This document shows positions 8,604 through 16,302 of a stretch of 64,000 nucleotides of DNA, one piece after another. Source of the stretch: HXMU1420-13 sp034669965 (lineage in GTDB: Bacteria; Bacteroidota; Rhodothermia; Balneolales; Balneolaceae); contig JAXMOK010000004.1 in the NCBI GenBank assembly GCA_034669965.1, positions 156,517-220,516 of the forward strand. Direction: 5' to 3'. A program made the translations under genes and the position numbers. The notes beneath the pieces were generated by a model, which saw only the letters and a program-made list of their open reading frames with translations, ran no database searches and was not told the origin of the DNA. Each line of letters starts with the position of its first letter. Position 1 is the first letter of the stretch.

Positions 8604-9719
8604 ATGAAAGCGCTAAATATTATAGTTTTAGAGCCGTTTTATTCCGGTTCTCATCAACAATGGGCAGAAGGCTTTAAAAAGTACTCGAACCACAACATCG
8701 AGATATTAAGTCTACCCGGTAGACATTGGAAATGGCGAATGCACGGCGGAGCGCTTTCTCTGGCTAAGCAATTCAACGAGTTGGAAAACAAACCGGATCT
8801 CATTCTAGGGACGTCCATGCTTGATTTTTCTACTTTTTTGGGATTAACCCGACACAAATCCGCAGGCATTCCAACGGCAATGTATTTTCACGAAAATCAG
8901 TTGACCTATCCTTGGTCGCCACAGGATCGGGATGTGAAGAACAAACGAGATAATCATTACGCGTTCATCAATTATAGTTCGGCGTTGGTAGCGGATCGGG
9001 TGTATTTTAATTCAGACTATCACCGAAATTCGTTTTTGGAAGCCTTGCCCGGTTTTCTCAATCAGTTTCCGGACAAACGCGATAAAGCCAACATTGATTT
9101 GATCCGTGTAAAAAGTGAAGTCCTAAATCTTGGGCTGGATCTTTCACGTTTTGATTCGCATCAAGCCAATCATGATTATTCAGTGCCTTTAATTGTGTGG
9201 AATCATCGCTGGGAGTATGATAAACGACCAAAGCCGTTCTTTTCTGCCTTAAAGAAAATCAGTGAAAAAGGTATCGATTTTAAGCTAGCAGTATTGGGTG
9301 AGCGCAATGAGATGATTCCTAAAAGTTTTGATGAAGCTAAAATTGAGCTCGAGGATCATATAGTTCATTGGGGGTATGCAAAGAGTTTTGATGAATATGC
9401 CCGATGGTTATGGAAAGGGGATATTTTGCCGGTCACCTCGAAACAAGATTTCTTTGGGGGAAGTGTGGTCGAGGCGATGTACTGTGGTTGCATTCCATTA
9501 CTTCCAAATCGATTGGCTTATCCCGGACACTTAGACGATGCAGCTAAAAAAGTATTTTTGTACGATGAAGGCGAATTTCAAATACGTTTGGAAGATGCCA
9601 TCACAAACTGGGGCACTTCTACGCATCCATCCTCACAAAAACTGGTAGAAAAGTACGATTGGAGTAAAATCATCGAGTATTACGACGATCTGTTTTCGAC
9701 ACTAGTTGAAACAATGTAG
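8604..9719 (+). CDS. tRNA-queuosine alpha-mannosyltransferase-like glycosyltransferase (DUF3524/GTDC1 family)
   Basis: 371 codons from the ATG at 8604, which has a GAGAAGAGGA ribosome-binding region; an in-frame TTG at 8589 is less likely. The N-terminus 'EPFYSGSHQQW' and 'GRHWKWRMHG' (residues 39-48), then 'YFHENQLTYPW' and 'NHRWEYDKRP', are hallmarks of the DUF3524 + GT4 architecture. In animals that family mannosylates queuosine at the wobble base of tRNA-Asp (QTMAN, formerly GTDC1). The C-terminal half carries the donor-binding region 'SKQDFFGGSVVEAMYCGCIPLLP'-like segment, split here by reading across residues ~285-310. Family assignment is strong. The exact substrate in bacteria is inference. 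It is a solitary gene followed by a DoxX-like gene. Confidence 0.82.
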   Translation: MKALNIIVLEPFYSGSHQQWAEGFKKYSNHNIEILSLPGRHWKWRMHGGALSLAKQFNELENKPDLILGTSMLDFSTFLGLTRHKSAGIPTAMYFHENQLTYPWSPQDRDVKNKRDNHYAFINYSSALVADRVYFNSDYHRNSFLEALPGFLNQFPDKRDKANIDLIRVKSEVLNLGLDLSRFDSHQANHDYSVPLIVWNHRWEYDKRPKPFFSALKKISEKGIDFKLAVLGERNEMIPKSFDEAKIELEDHIVHWGYAKSFDEYARWLWKGDILPVTSKQDFFGGSVVEAMYCGCIPLLPNRLAYPGHLDDAAKKVFLYDEGEFQIRLEDAITNWGTSTHPSSQKLVEKYDWSKIIEYYDDLFSTLVETM

Positions 9720-9758
9720 CACGATTACGTACATCTTCTTCGAAAATTAATTGGAGTT

Positions 9759-10316
9759 ATGATGGAAAAGAAATGGGCAGCCTATGCTGAGTTTATCGCT
9801 CGTTTATATGCGTGTACAATGTTAAGTGTATATGGATTGGGGAAAATGCTGGGAGGGCAGTTTTATCAGGATGGAAAAATTCCTGATGCAGTAGCATTAA
9901 CTCCGCTGGCAGAAGTGGGTAGTTTCGATCTAGCATGGACGTTTTTTGGGTATTCGTTCGGCTATATTTTGTTTATCGGAGGCTCGCAGGTGATAGGATC
10001 ATTACTGTTACTTTTCGAGCGCACGAAAATTCTGGGTGCGGCCATTTTGGTCCCAATTTTGATGAATATTATCATAGTGGACTATTTTTATGAGATTTCG
10101 ATCGGGGCAATGATGAGTGCCATCAGCTACTTTATAGCTATAAACTTTGTGCTATTTTACAATCGCGAACTAATTTTCGAAGCGTTCTCTAAAGTGTTGA
10201 TATCTCCTCCAAAGAAGGAGTGGAAAGACCGTTTTATCAAGCTTGGAATTGGAATTGCCGGAGTTGCTGTATTAGTTTTATTAGAAAATCAGATGTTGAA
10301 CTTTGTAGGGCGGTAA
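9759..10316 (+). CDS. DoxX-like integral membrane protein
   Basis: 185 codons, with GGAG a few bases ahead of the tandem ATG-ATG start. Four to five hydrophobic segments, with the pattern 'FGYILFIGGSQVIGSLLLLFERTKILGA' (read as two segments) resembling the DoxX/TQO-small fold, in which a conserved 'R/K.LGA' follows the second or third helix. DoxX-type proteins are thought to sit in redox-linked complexes, but most members have no assigned function. It is 39 bp after the glycosyltransferase and may be co-transcribed. A generic membrane protein is the alternative reading. Confidence 0.6.
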   Translation: MMEKKWAAYAEFIARLYACTMLSVYGLGKMLGGQFYQDGKIPDAVALTPLAEVGSFDLAWTFFGYSFGYILFIGGSQVIGSLLLLFERTKILGAAILVPILMNIIIVDYFYEISIGAMMSAISYFIAINFVLFYNRELIFEAFSKVLISPPKKEWKDRFIKLGIGIAGVAVLVLLENQMLNFVGR

Positions 10317-10317
10317 T

Positions 10318-10554
10318 TCAGGATTCCGAATTTTTCATCGACCAAATCACATCTACCCACAGCGCTTCTACTTCATCCCGCGCCCATTGGTGTCGGCGCA
10401 AAAACACCAAGCTAGATTTAATTGATGGATCGTTTTTAAAGCAATTAATATCAACGTGGATACTTAGCTGCTCCCAACCGTAATAGTTCACCAAGTCTTC
10501 AACCACCTGCTTTAACTTAACGCCGTGTAAAGGATTATTTGGTTGAGAACTCAA
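10318..10554 (-). CDS. VF530-family small DNA-binding-fold protein (DUF2132)
   Basis: 78 codons. 'QPNNPLHGVKL', 'YGWEQLS', 'INCFKNDPSIKSSL.FLR' and 'WAR..VE.LW/Y' are the signature of the VF530/DUF2132 family, small helical proteins originally solved by structural genomics. Their role is not established; a DNA-binding role has been suggested from the fold. The start codon overlaps the end of the upstream AHSA1 gene by four bases, so the two are translationally coupled. Its stop is 2 bp from the stop of the convergent DoxX-like gene. Confidence 0.85.
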   Translation of the reverse strand: MSSQPNNPLHGVKLKQVVEDLVNYYGWEQLSIHVDINCFKNDPSIKSSLVFLRRHQWARDEVEALWVDVIWSMKNSES

Positions 10555-10988
10555 GATTCGGCTACTTCTTTAAGTTTAGGAAGGGCAATTTTCCAGCCTT
10601 TTTGGGTGTCGATGTAGCGCTGTAATCCCTCTTCTACATATTTAAAGCCTTTTTGGGTGATGGTTAGATCCGTTTCGCCATCATGTTCTTCCAGCGTATA
10701 AGTAATAACGATATAGTTTTCGAGAGAATCATTGAGCTTGTGATCGTTAGGAAATATGGTGTGCTCCAGCAATTTGCCGGGAATATTTCGGATTACTTCA
10801 CCCTTCACGATGGTAATTTGTTTGTTGTCTTGTTCTATATAAAAATTCGATTTAGAGCCCGGTTTCCAATCAGTTTCGGTACGGGAACCAAACATGTACT
10901 GCTCAATTTTATCAGGATTTGTGATTGCATCCCAAACTTTATCGGCACTCGCTTTAATAGTAGTCTTTAATTCGATTGTGTTTTCCAT
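10551..10988 (-). CDS. SRPBCC/AHSA1-family protein
   Basis: 145 codons. The N-terminal 'KTTIKASADKVWDAITNPDKIEQYMFG' segment (two halves of one motif), a central 'EHTIFPNDH' strand and the C-terminal long helix 'EEGLQRYIDTQKGWKIALPKL' match the START-like hydrophobic-cavity fold of the AHSA1 (activator of Hsp90 ATPase homologue) family. It is cytoplasmic. The ligand is unknown in these small bacterial members. It is coupled by a 4-bp overlap with the DUF2132 gene. Confidence 0.85.
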   Translation of the reverse strand: MENTIELKTTIKASADKVWDAITNPDKIEQYMFGSRTETDWKPGSKSNFYIEQDNKQITIVKGEVIRNIPGKLLEHTIFPNDHKLNDSLENYIVITYTLEEHDGETDLTITQKGFKYVEEGLQRYIDTQKGWKIALPKLKEVAES

Positions 10989-11149
10989 CCGTACTTATGT
11001 ATTAATTATTAACGGGTGTTTCTATTTCTACTAATTCAGGTAATGTACATTTTTGGTAAAGCAAGGCTTTAGAAAATTAAGATGTATGTACGTTCCTGTT
11101 TGATTGATGTTCCTAAAACCACATTTTGTCATGTAAAAACAAATAGTCA

Positions 11150-11575
11150 TTATACAAGTATCGTGTACTTTTCTTCCACTGCTTTTAACGACTCAGAAAT
11201 TAATGCAGAAAGCACGTCAATGTCTATATCAGAAAGCCTTTTTATGTAAAAACAGGATTTTCCAGTTTTAAACTTGCCAATCTTTTCAAGCAGTTCTTTG
11301 TAGCGTTTAAATCCCCCCATAATATACAATGTAATGGCCTGCTTTCGATTCGAAAAACCGGTTGCAAGCATGTTGCCTTCGCGGCCACTTTCGTATTTGT
11401 AATGATATTTCCCAAAGCCAACAATACTGTGACCCCACATCACTGGTTCCCTTCCGGAAATTTCTTTCATGAGCTCCAAAATTGCTTTACAGTCTTCTTT
11501 CCTCTGCGGATGTTCGATGGCATTGATGTATTCATCAACACTCAACTCGGTAGGCACTGTCTTATTTTCCGCCAT
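11150..11575 (-). CDS. DUF1801-domain protein
   Basis: 141 codons. 'YINAIEHPQRKEDC', 'MWGHSIVGFGKYHYKY' and 'GKSCFYIKRLSDID' match the DUF1801 (YdhG-like) fold, a small cytoplasmic alpha/beta protein related to the frataxin-like/CyaY-fold group by fold comparison. No enzymatic activity is known. It is isolated: 160 bp separate it from the AHSA1 gene downstream on the same strand, and it is divergent from the pxp operon. Confidence 0.82.
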   Translation of the reverse strand: MAENKTVPTELSVDEYINAIEHPQRKEDCKAILELMKEISGREPVMWGHSIVGFGKYHYKYESGREGNMLATGFSNRKQAITLYIMGGFKRYKELLEKIGKFKTGKSCFYIKRLSDIDIDVLSALISESLKAVEEKYTILV

Positions 11576-11682
11576 GTAAAGTATGTTTTCAATTATAGTT
11601 GGAAATACTGACTCGTTGGGCTTATAATAATTTGATAGTTTGATAAATAAAAGTGAGATACTAACTCCTTAACCATTTTTTT

Positions 11683-12918
11683 GTGAAAGCCACTATTTCT
11701 AAATATTTCGGGCCCAGTACCATGGTTACAGCGGCATTTATTGGCCCCGGTACTGTTACTATTTGTACGCTTGCAGGCGTAAACGGTGGGTATACCTTGC
11801 TTTGGGCAGTAGTTTTTTCGGTATTTACCACCATCATTTTGCAAGAAATGACCGCTCGCCTTGGGCTGGTTACACAAAGTGGTTTTGGGGAAGCCATTCG
11901 CGAGCAACTTCAAAACCCGGTGTTTCGGTGGTCGGCGGTTATTCTCATTTTTGGGGCGATTGTAATCGGTAATGCAGCCTACGAGGGTGGAAATATCTCG
12001 GGAGCCGTGCTTGGTTTCGATGAATTATTTGGATCGATAAAAACCGAAATGGGTGGCGAAAAAATTTCGCTAACTCCATTAATTCTTGGGGGCATTGCTT
12101 TCCTGGTATTATTTATTGGTGAAGTAAAAATCATCGAGTGGTTTCTTATCGGATTAGTGATGGTACTAAGTTTGGTCTTCATTACCACTGCAGTTATCGT
12201 TGAGCCGGACATCAAACAAATATTACGCGGGATGTTTATCCCTTTTACCGGCGATACCGATTGGGTCTTGCTGGTTGGTTTGATTGGGACAACCGTAGTG
12301 CCATATAACTTGTTTCTACATGCATCTTTGATTAAAGAAAAGTATACGAGCGTTCGCTCACTTTCCGATCTTCGCAAAGAAAACGCTACAGCAATCATTC
12401 TTGGAGGTGTAATTTCGATCTGTATCATCATAACGAGTGCAACCACCTTGTTTGGTAGCGACGACATACAATCGGCTGCAGATATGGCGCAACAATTGGA
12501 GCCGTTGTTAGGAAGTTGGTCGGGTTATTTTCTGGGGATAGGATTGTTTGCCGCCGGAATTTCATCCGCGATTACAGCACCACTTGCAGCCGCCTATGCC
12601 GCGCGGGGGATTTTGGGCTGGGAAGTCAAAAGCTTGCGTTCGTTTAAGTTTCGCTTGGTTTGGATGAGCATTCTAATTTTGGGCATGCTGTCCAGTATGT
12701 TTGGCGGAAGCCCAATCGAAATCATTCAATTTGCACAAGTTACTAATGGGGTATTACTACCGTTGGTAGCCATATTTTTGCTGTATCTAATGAATCAAAG
12801 CAAATTGCTAGGGGTGTATACCAACAGCGTTTTTCAAAATGCGGCAGGGATCATCGTGTTGCTTGTTGCCTTTGCATTAGGTGCGCGTAGTTTAAATTCC
12901 GTTTTTCAATTTTTGTGA
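11683..12918 (+). CDS. NRAMP-fold transporter lacking canonical metal ligands, first gene of the pxp operon
   Basis: 411 codons from a GTG at 11683. It has 11 or so hydrophobic helices in the NRAMP/LeuT arrangement. In canonical NRAMPs the TM1 motif is DPGN and TM6 has MPHN, supplying the Asp, Asn and Met that bind the ion. Here TM1 reads GPGT (residues 21-24) and TM6 reads VPYN (206-209), so all three ligands are replaced. The stop is one base before pxpA, and B. subtilis has the related NRAMP homologue YcsG in its pxp(ycsF-kipIA) operon. Import of 5-oxoproline or a related compound, rather than of a divalent metal, is therefore a reasonable inference, though unproven. The start is not backed by a strong Shine-Dalgarno sequence. 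Confidence 0.85.
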   Translation: MKATISKYFGPSTMVTAAFIGPGTVTICTLAGVNGGYTLLWAVVFSVFTTIILQEMTARLGLVTQSGFGEAIREQLQNPVFRWSAVILIFGAIVIGNAAYEGGNISGAVLGFDELFGSIKTEMGGEKISLTPLILGGIAFLVLFIGEVKIIEWFLIGLVMVLSLVFITTAVIVEPDIKQILRGMFIPFTGDTDWVLLVGLIGTTVVPYNLFLHASLIKEKYTSVRSLSDLRKENATAIILGGVISICIIITSATTLFGSDDIQSAADMAQQLEPLLGSWSGYFLGIGLFAAGISSAITAPLAAAYAARGILGWEVKSLRSFKFRLVWMSILILGMLSSMFGGSPIEIIQFAQVTNGVLLPLVAIFLLYLMNQSKLLGVYTNSVFQNAAGIIVLLVAFALGARSLNSVFQFL

Positions 12919-12919
12919 T

Positions 12920-13672
12920 ATGCGCATCGATTTGAATTGTGATTTAGGGGAATGGAAATCGGCAGAAAGTCGAATTAACGACCAAAAAATCATGCCGTTC
13001 ATTACTTCATGTAATATTGCTTGCGGCGGTCATATCGGCGATGTAGAGTCTATTCGAACCACCATTCAACTGGCACTCGAACATCAAGTTGCGATAGGCC
13101 TGCATCCCTCTTATCCCGATAAAGAACATTTCGGGAGGAAGGTATTGGATATTAAACCGACAGATTTGAAGAATTCGCTTGTCGAACAAATACAGTTTTT
13201 TAAAGAGCATGCCGATGAGTTAAATGCCGAAATCCATCACGTAAAACCGCACGGTGCTTTGTATAACTTTGCTGCAAAAGATGAATCCACCGCCCAAACC
13301 ATACTTGATGCACTTATCGAAAGCAATTTGATGGTACCAATTTATACACTGCCAATCGGTGTGCTAAAGGAAATGGCAGAAGAGCAGGGTTTCAAATGTG
13401 TAAATGAAGTGTTTGCCGATCGAGCCTACGAAGACACTCTTGAATTGCGTTCCAGAACCAAACCCGGAGCAGTTTTGAATGAAATTGAAGAGGTTCAAGA
13501 GCATATCCACCGAATGATATTAGAAGGAACAGTGAAAACATACTCAGGAAAAGTGTTGCCGATATCAGCAGAAACCATGTGTTTGCATAGCGATACAGCC
13601 GGCGCCATTCATCTTGCCAAGAAAATCCACCAATATTTGAAAGATCATGGCTGTGACATCGCTCCGTATTAA
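12920..13672 (+). CDS. pxpA: 5-oxoprolinase (ATP-hydrolysing) subunit PxpA, LamB/YcsF family
   Basis: 250 codons. 'IDLNCDLGE' at the N-terminus, 'SCNIACGGHIGD', 'GLHPSYPD..HFGR' and 'VKPHGALYN' are the diagnostic LamB/YcsF motifs. PxpA works with PxpB and PxpC to hydrolyse 5-oxoproline (pyroglutamate, formed by spontaneous cyclisation of glutamine/glutamate) to glutamate using ATP. Length is normal. It is translationally coupled to the NRAMP-like gene (1-bp gap) and overlaps pxpB by 26 bp. Confidence 0.95.
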   Translation: MRIDLNCDLGEWKSAESRINDQKIMPFITSCNIACGGHIGDVESIRTTIQLALEHQVAIGLHPSYPDKEHFGRKVLDIKPTDLKNSLVEQIQFFKEHADELNAEIHHVKPHGALYNFAAKDESTAQTILDALIESNLMVPIYTLPIGVLKEMAEEQGFKCVNEVFADRAYEDTLELRSRTKPGAVLNEIEEVQEHIHRMILEGTVKTYSGKVLPISAETMCLHSDTAGAIHLAKKIHQYLKDHGCDIAPY

Positions 13673-14306
13673 TCAACAAATGTGGTCGGTAAGCACGTTA
13701 AATGAACAGGCGATCATACTTCAGCCGGAAGAGAGTGAGAGCGCTCTCGAGCAAATTCATCAGGTTTTTAGATTGATGGAGGCTACATCAATAGACGGTG
13801 TGATTGATGTAATTCCTGCCTATGATAGCCTGACAGTGTTTTGGGATGCATCAAAAACCAACAAGCAAAAACTGCTTGAACAAATCAGTTCGTTAACGTT
13901 TAGCTCCGAGAAAGTAAGCGCAAAAACCATCAAAATAGATGTTGATTATAGCAAAGGCCTAGACTGGGTCAGATTGGAGAAAATAACAGGATTAGATCGG
14001 TCGGAAATCATAAAAAAGCACGCTGGTACCGAGTATAAAGTAGCGATGGTCGGTTTTTTGCCCGGTTTTATTTTTTTGGATGGACTTACTGCTGAACTAG
14101 CCGTTCCCAGGCTGGATACTCCCAGAAATAAAATTCCTGCCGGCGCTATTGGGATAGGGGGCTCGCAAACCGGAATGTATTCTTTGCCTAGTGCCGGTGG
14201 TTGGAATATAATCGGAACTTCTACGGATCGATTTTTTGATGCGGATAAACAACCGCCCATCACAATTATGCCAGGGGATTTTGTGCAATTTGTGGAGGTT
14301 GGTTAA
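13647..14306 (+). CDS. pxpB: 5-oxoprolinase subunit PxpB (KipI family)
   Basis: 219 codons from the ATG at 13647, which lies inside the 3' end of pxpA; an in-frame ATG at 13680, after the pxpA stop, would give 208 codons and would fit the length of E. coli YbgJ equally well. 'GFLPGFIFLDGL', 'VPRLDTPR..IPAGAIGIGG.QTGMY' and 'PSAGGWNIIG' are the KipI/cyclophilin-like-fold motifs. It partners with PxpC and PxpA. Historically B. subtilis KipI was described as a kinase inhibitor, but the conserved operon role is 5-oxoprolinase. Confidence 0.95.
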   Translation: MAVTSLRINQQMWSVSTLNEQAIILQPEESESALEQIHQVFRLMEATSIDGVIDVIPAYDSLTVFWDASKTNKQKLLEQISSLTFSSEKVSAKTIKIDVDYSKGLDWVRLEKITGLDRSEIIKKHAGTEYKVAMVGFLPGFIFLDGLTAELAVPRLDTPRNKIPAGAIGIGGSQTGMYSLPSAGGWNIIGTSTDRFFDADKQPPITIMPGDFVQFVEVG

Positions 14307-14308
14307 AC

Positions 14309-15178
14309 ATGGGGCAATTAAAAGTGATAAAGCCCGGGTTTTACACCACAATTCAAGACGCTGGTCGGTTTGGTTACAAGAAATTTGGTGTGCCGGTTAG
14401 CGGTGCCATGGACTCGAGAGCAATGGAAGCAGCAAACCGAATAGTAGGTAACGAATCAGGATCGGCAGTGTTAGAATGTACTTTTGATGGAGGTGAGTAT
14501 GAGTTTGAAACCAAAGCTGCGATTGCAATTACCGGCGCTGATACTAAAATCCTTATCAACCATAATTCGGTAGCACCATACCAAGTTTTAGAAGTTAAAA
14601 AAGGCGATCGATTGAAAATAGCTTATCCCCAAAAAGGGATGCGAAGCTACTTGGCAATTAGTGGCCAACTTGATTTGCCCAAAGTGATGGAATCTTATTC
14701 AACCTATGTACCGGGAGCTTTTGGTGGTTTTAAAGGGCGTCCGCTAAAAGCCAACGATGTATTGCGATGGAATAGTCCATCAGAAAAAGTGATCATCGAA
14801 TCTGAAACAGAAATACAAATTCCATATTTCTCGAGTAAACTAAGCATTGATGTTCGTCCCGGGCCGGAATGGAGTTGGTTGAATGAACTTCAAAAAAAGT
14901 GCGTATTAGACGGAGACTACAAAGTACAGTCAACATCGAATAGAATGGCGATCAGATTTTCGGGCGAGAATATCGAAACGAATTTTCCGGATATGAAATC
15001 ATCGGCAGTGGCTCCGGGAATCATTCAGTTACCGTCTTCGGGTATTCCCATTTTGTTAATGAAAGATGCGCAAACCATTGGAGGATATCCAAGAATACTA
15101 CATGTTGCCAATTATCATTTGTGGCGGGTTGGGCAAGTTCGGCCAAGTGACCGAATTCGATTTAAAGTAGTTGATTAG
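14309..15178 (+). CDS. pxpC: 5-oxoprolinase subunit PxpC (KipA family)
   Basis: 289 codons, two bases after the pxpB stop. 'PGFYTTIQDAGRFGYKKFGVP.SGAMD' near the start (conserved 'QD.GR.G....G.P.SG.MD') and 'RPSDRIRF' near the end match the AHS2/KipA family. Members also form the carboxylase-fused domain of urea amidolyase. Length is normal. It is the last gene of the operon; its stop is 1 bp from the stop of the convergent TetR gene. Confidence 0.95.
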   Translation: MGQLKVIKPGFYTTIQDAGRFGYKKFGVPVSGAMDSRAMEAANRIVGNESGSAVLECTFDGGEYEFETKAAIAITGADTKILINHNSVAPYQVLEVKKGDRLKIAYPQKGMRSYLAISGQLDLPKVMESYSTYVPGAFGGFKGRPLKANDVLRWNSPSEKVIIESETEIQIPYFSSKLSIDVRPGPEWSWLNELQKKCVLDGDYKVQSTSNRMAIRFSGENIETNFPDMKSSAVAPGIIQLPSSGIPILLMKDAQTIGGYPRILHVANYHLWRVGQVRPSDRIRFKVVD

Positions 15179-15179
15179 T

Positions 15180-15710
15180 TTACTCAGCTTTGTTCGAATA
15201 CTTGTTAATCAGGAAAGACTTTAAGGAATCTGCATCTTTAATTGAACCCTGTAAAATTGCGGCATTGATGCCATCGATGAGATAAAAAAGGGTGTCTGTT
15301 TCTAAATCAGGTTGTTGGTAACCTAGTTTTTTAAAAGATACTCCTAGTTTTAAACGCAATGGTTCAAGGTTAACCACTTCCTTTTTATTCAACTCCCAGG
15401 CTAATTTAACCTGTAATTTCATGAACTCAACATCTTGTTCAGATAATTGGAAGGGCAGATGGATGGTTTTTTTAAGAACATCTTTCGGATCAGATTCGAA
15501 TACGATATCCGAATAAAAAGACTTAACACGCTGTTCGCCTTCCTTCAAAATCACCTCAAGTAAGCCTTCTTTGGTAGCAAAGTGCCTGAACACCAATCCC
15601 TCGGAGACGCCTGCTTTCTTCGCAATTTTATTGGTGGAAGTAGCCGTGTAGCCATCCGAAGCAAAAAGCTCAGACGCAGCTTGAATGATATTTCTCTTTT
15701 TTTCTGTCAT
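15180..15710 (-). CDS. TetR/AcrR-family transcriptional regulator
   Basis: 176 codons. The N-terminal helix-turn-helix is clear: 'AASELFASDGYTATSTNKIA' then 'AGVSEGLVFRHFATKEGLL'. The C-terminal ligand-binding half is divergent. Its 3' end nearly touches pxpC head-on, so it is not obviously the pxp regulator. An imperfect palindrome just upstream of its start (15713-15729) contains a 13-bp sequence found again in the dienelactone hydrolase/metZ intergenic region, which suggests autoregulation and control of that region. This regulatory link is inference from the shared motif. Confidence 0.9.
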   Translation of the reverse strand: MTEKKRNIIQAASELFASDGYTATSTNKIAKKAGVSEGLVFRHFATKEGLLEVILKEGEQRVKSFYSDIVFESDPKDVLKKTIHLPFQLSEQDVEFMKLQVKLAWELNKKEVVNLEPLRLKLGVSFKKLGYQQPDLETDTLFYLIDGINAAILQGSIKDADSLKSFLINKYSNKAE

Positions 15711-15712
15711 AG

Positions 15713-15731
15713 TAAGCGATCACTCACTAAT
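15713..15731. promoter_or_regulatory. Candidate TetR operator ahead of the tetR gene
   Basis: ATCACTCACTAAT (15719-15731) recurs exactly at 18754-18766. Here it is part of an imperfect palindrome centred on GATC, with AAGC/ACTC-type arms resembling the GAGTGA-containing operators of many TetR proteins. It starts 3-9 bp upstream of the tetR ATG, where binding would block transcription. Confidence 0.5.
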
Positions 15732-15765
15732 GTACTTTTCGAGAAACAAACTTACAATCCGATTC

Positions 15766-16290
15766 TTAGTCGATCTTTTTTATGCTTTCCAGATGATGCA
15801 GCGTATGAAATTCGGTGAAGTACAACACCTCACGAAGGGATAATAATCCTAATAATGGATGCTTGGCACCGATCGTTGATATTTCTTTCTCTGTCCACCG
15901 ACCGATTACTTTGAGTAGCTTTTTCCGCTTTTTATCGAAGGTATTTAAAACCTTCGATTTTGCAGATAGAAGAACGGGATCGGGGATATAAGGAGCCGTT
16001 GATTTGCCGCCATCACGTAGCTTTTGATGGTACAACTCTAACAACTCATTGTACAACATCTCTTCTCGATTGATGTTGCCGAACTTAATTATTAAAAGAA
16101 TGGCAGGACCCGATAGGCCTAAAATTACCGGTGAAACGCTTTTGATCAAATGCTCGAGCTGTTGACCGGTAGTCCATTTGCCTTCGGCTTCAGATGCCTC
16201 AAAAAGGTGATCCGGTTGTGCTTCCACATATCGAATCACCTCTTTAAAAGCCTGATCTATTCCATCTTTTATTTCGGGGATAGGTTTCAA
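15766..16290 (-). CDS. DinB-like (YfiT/DUF664-type) four-helix protein
   Basis: 174 codons. 'GKWTTGQQLEHLIKS' in the first third and 'EFHTLHHLESI' at the end place three conserved histidines as in the DinB/YfiT metal-dependent superfamily, which includes thiol S-transferases such as bacillithiol transferases. It is cytoplasmic. The substrate is unknown. It follows the sugar porter on the same strand by 12 bp, suggesting co-transcription. A YtxJ-like protein elsewhere in the window makes a bacillithiol connection conceivable, but this is inference. Confidence 0.78.
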   Translation of the reverse strand: MKPIPEIKDGIDQAFKEVIRYVEAQPDHLFEASEAEGKWTTGQQLEHLIKSVSPVILGLSGPAILLIIKFGNINREEMLYNELLELYHQKLRDGGKSTAPYIPDPVLLSAKSKVLNTFDKKRKKLLKVIGRWTEKEISTIGAKHPLLGLLSLREVLYFTEFHTLHHLESIKKID

Positions 16291-16302
16291 AATGTGTCGT
16301 AA

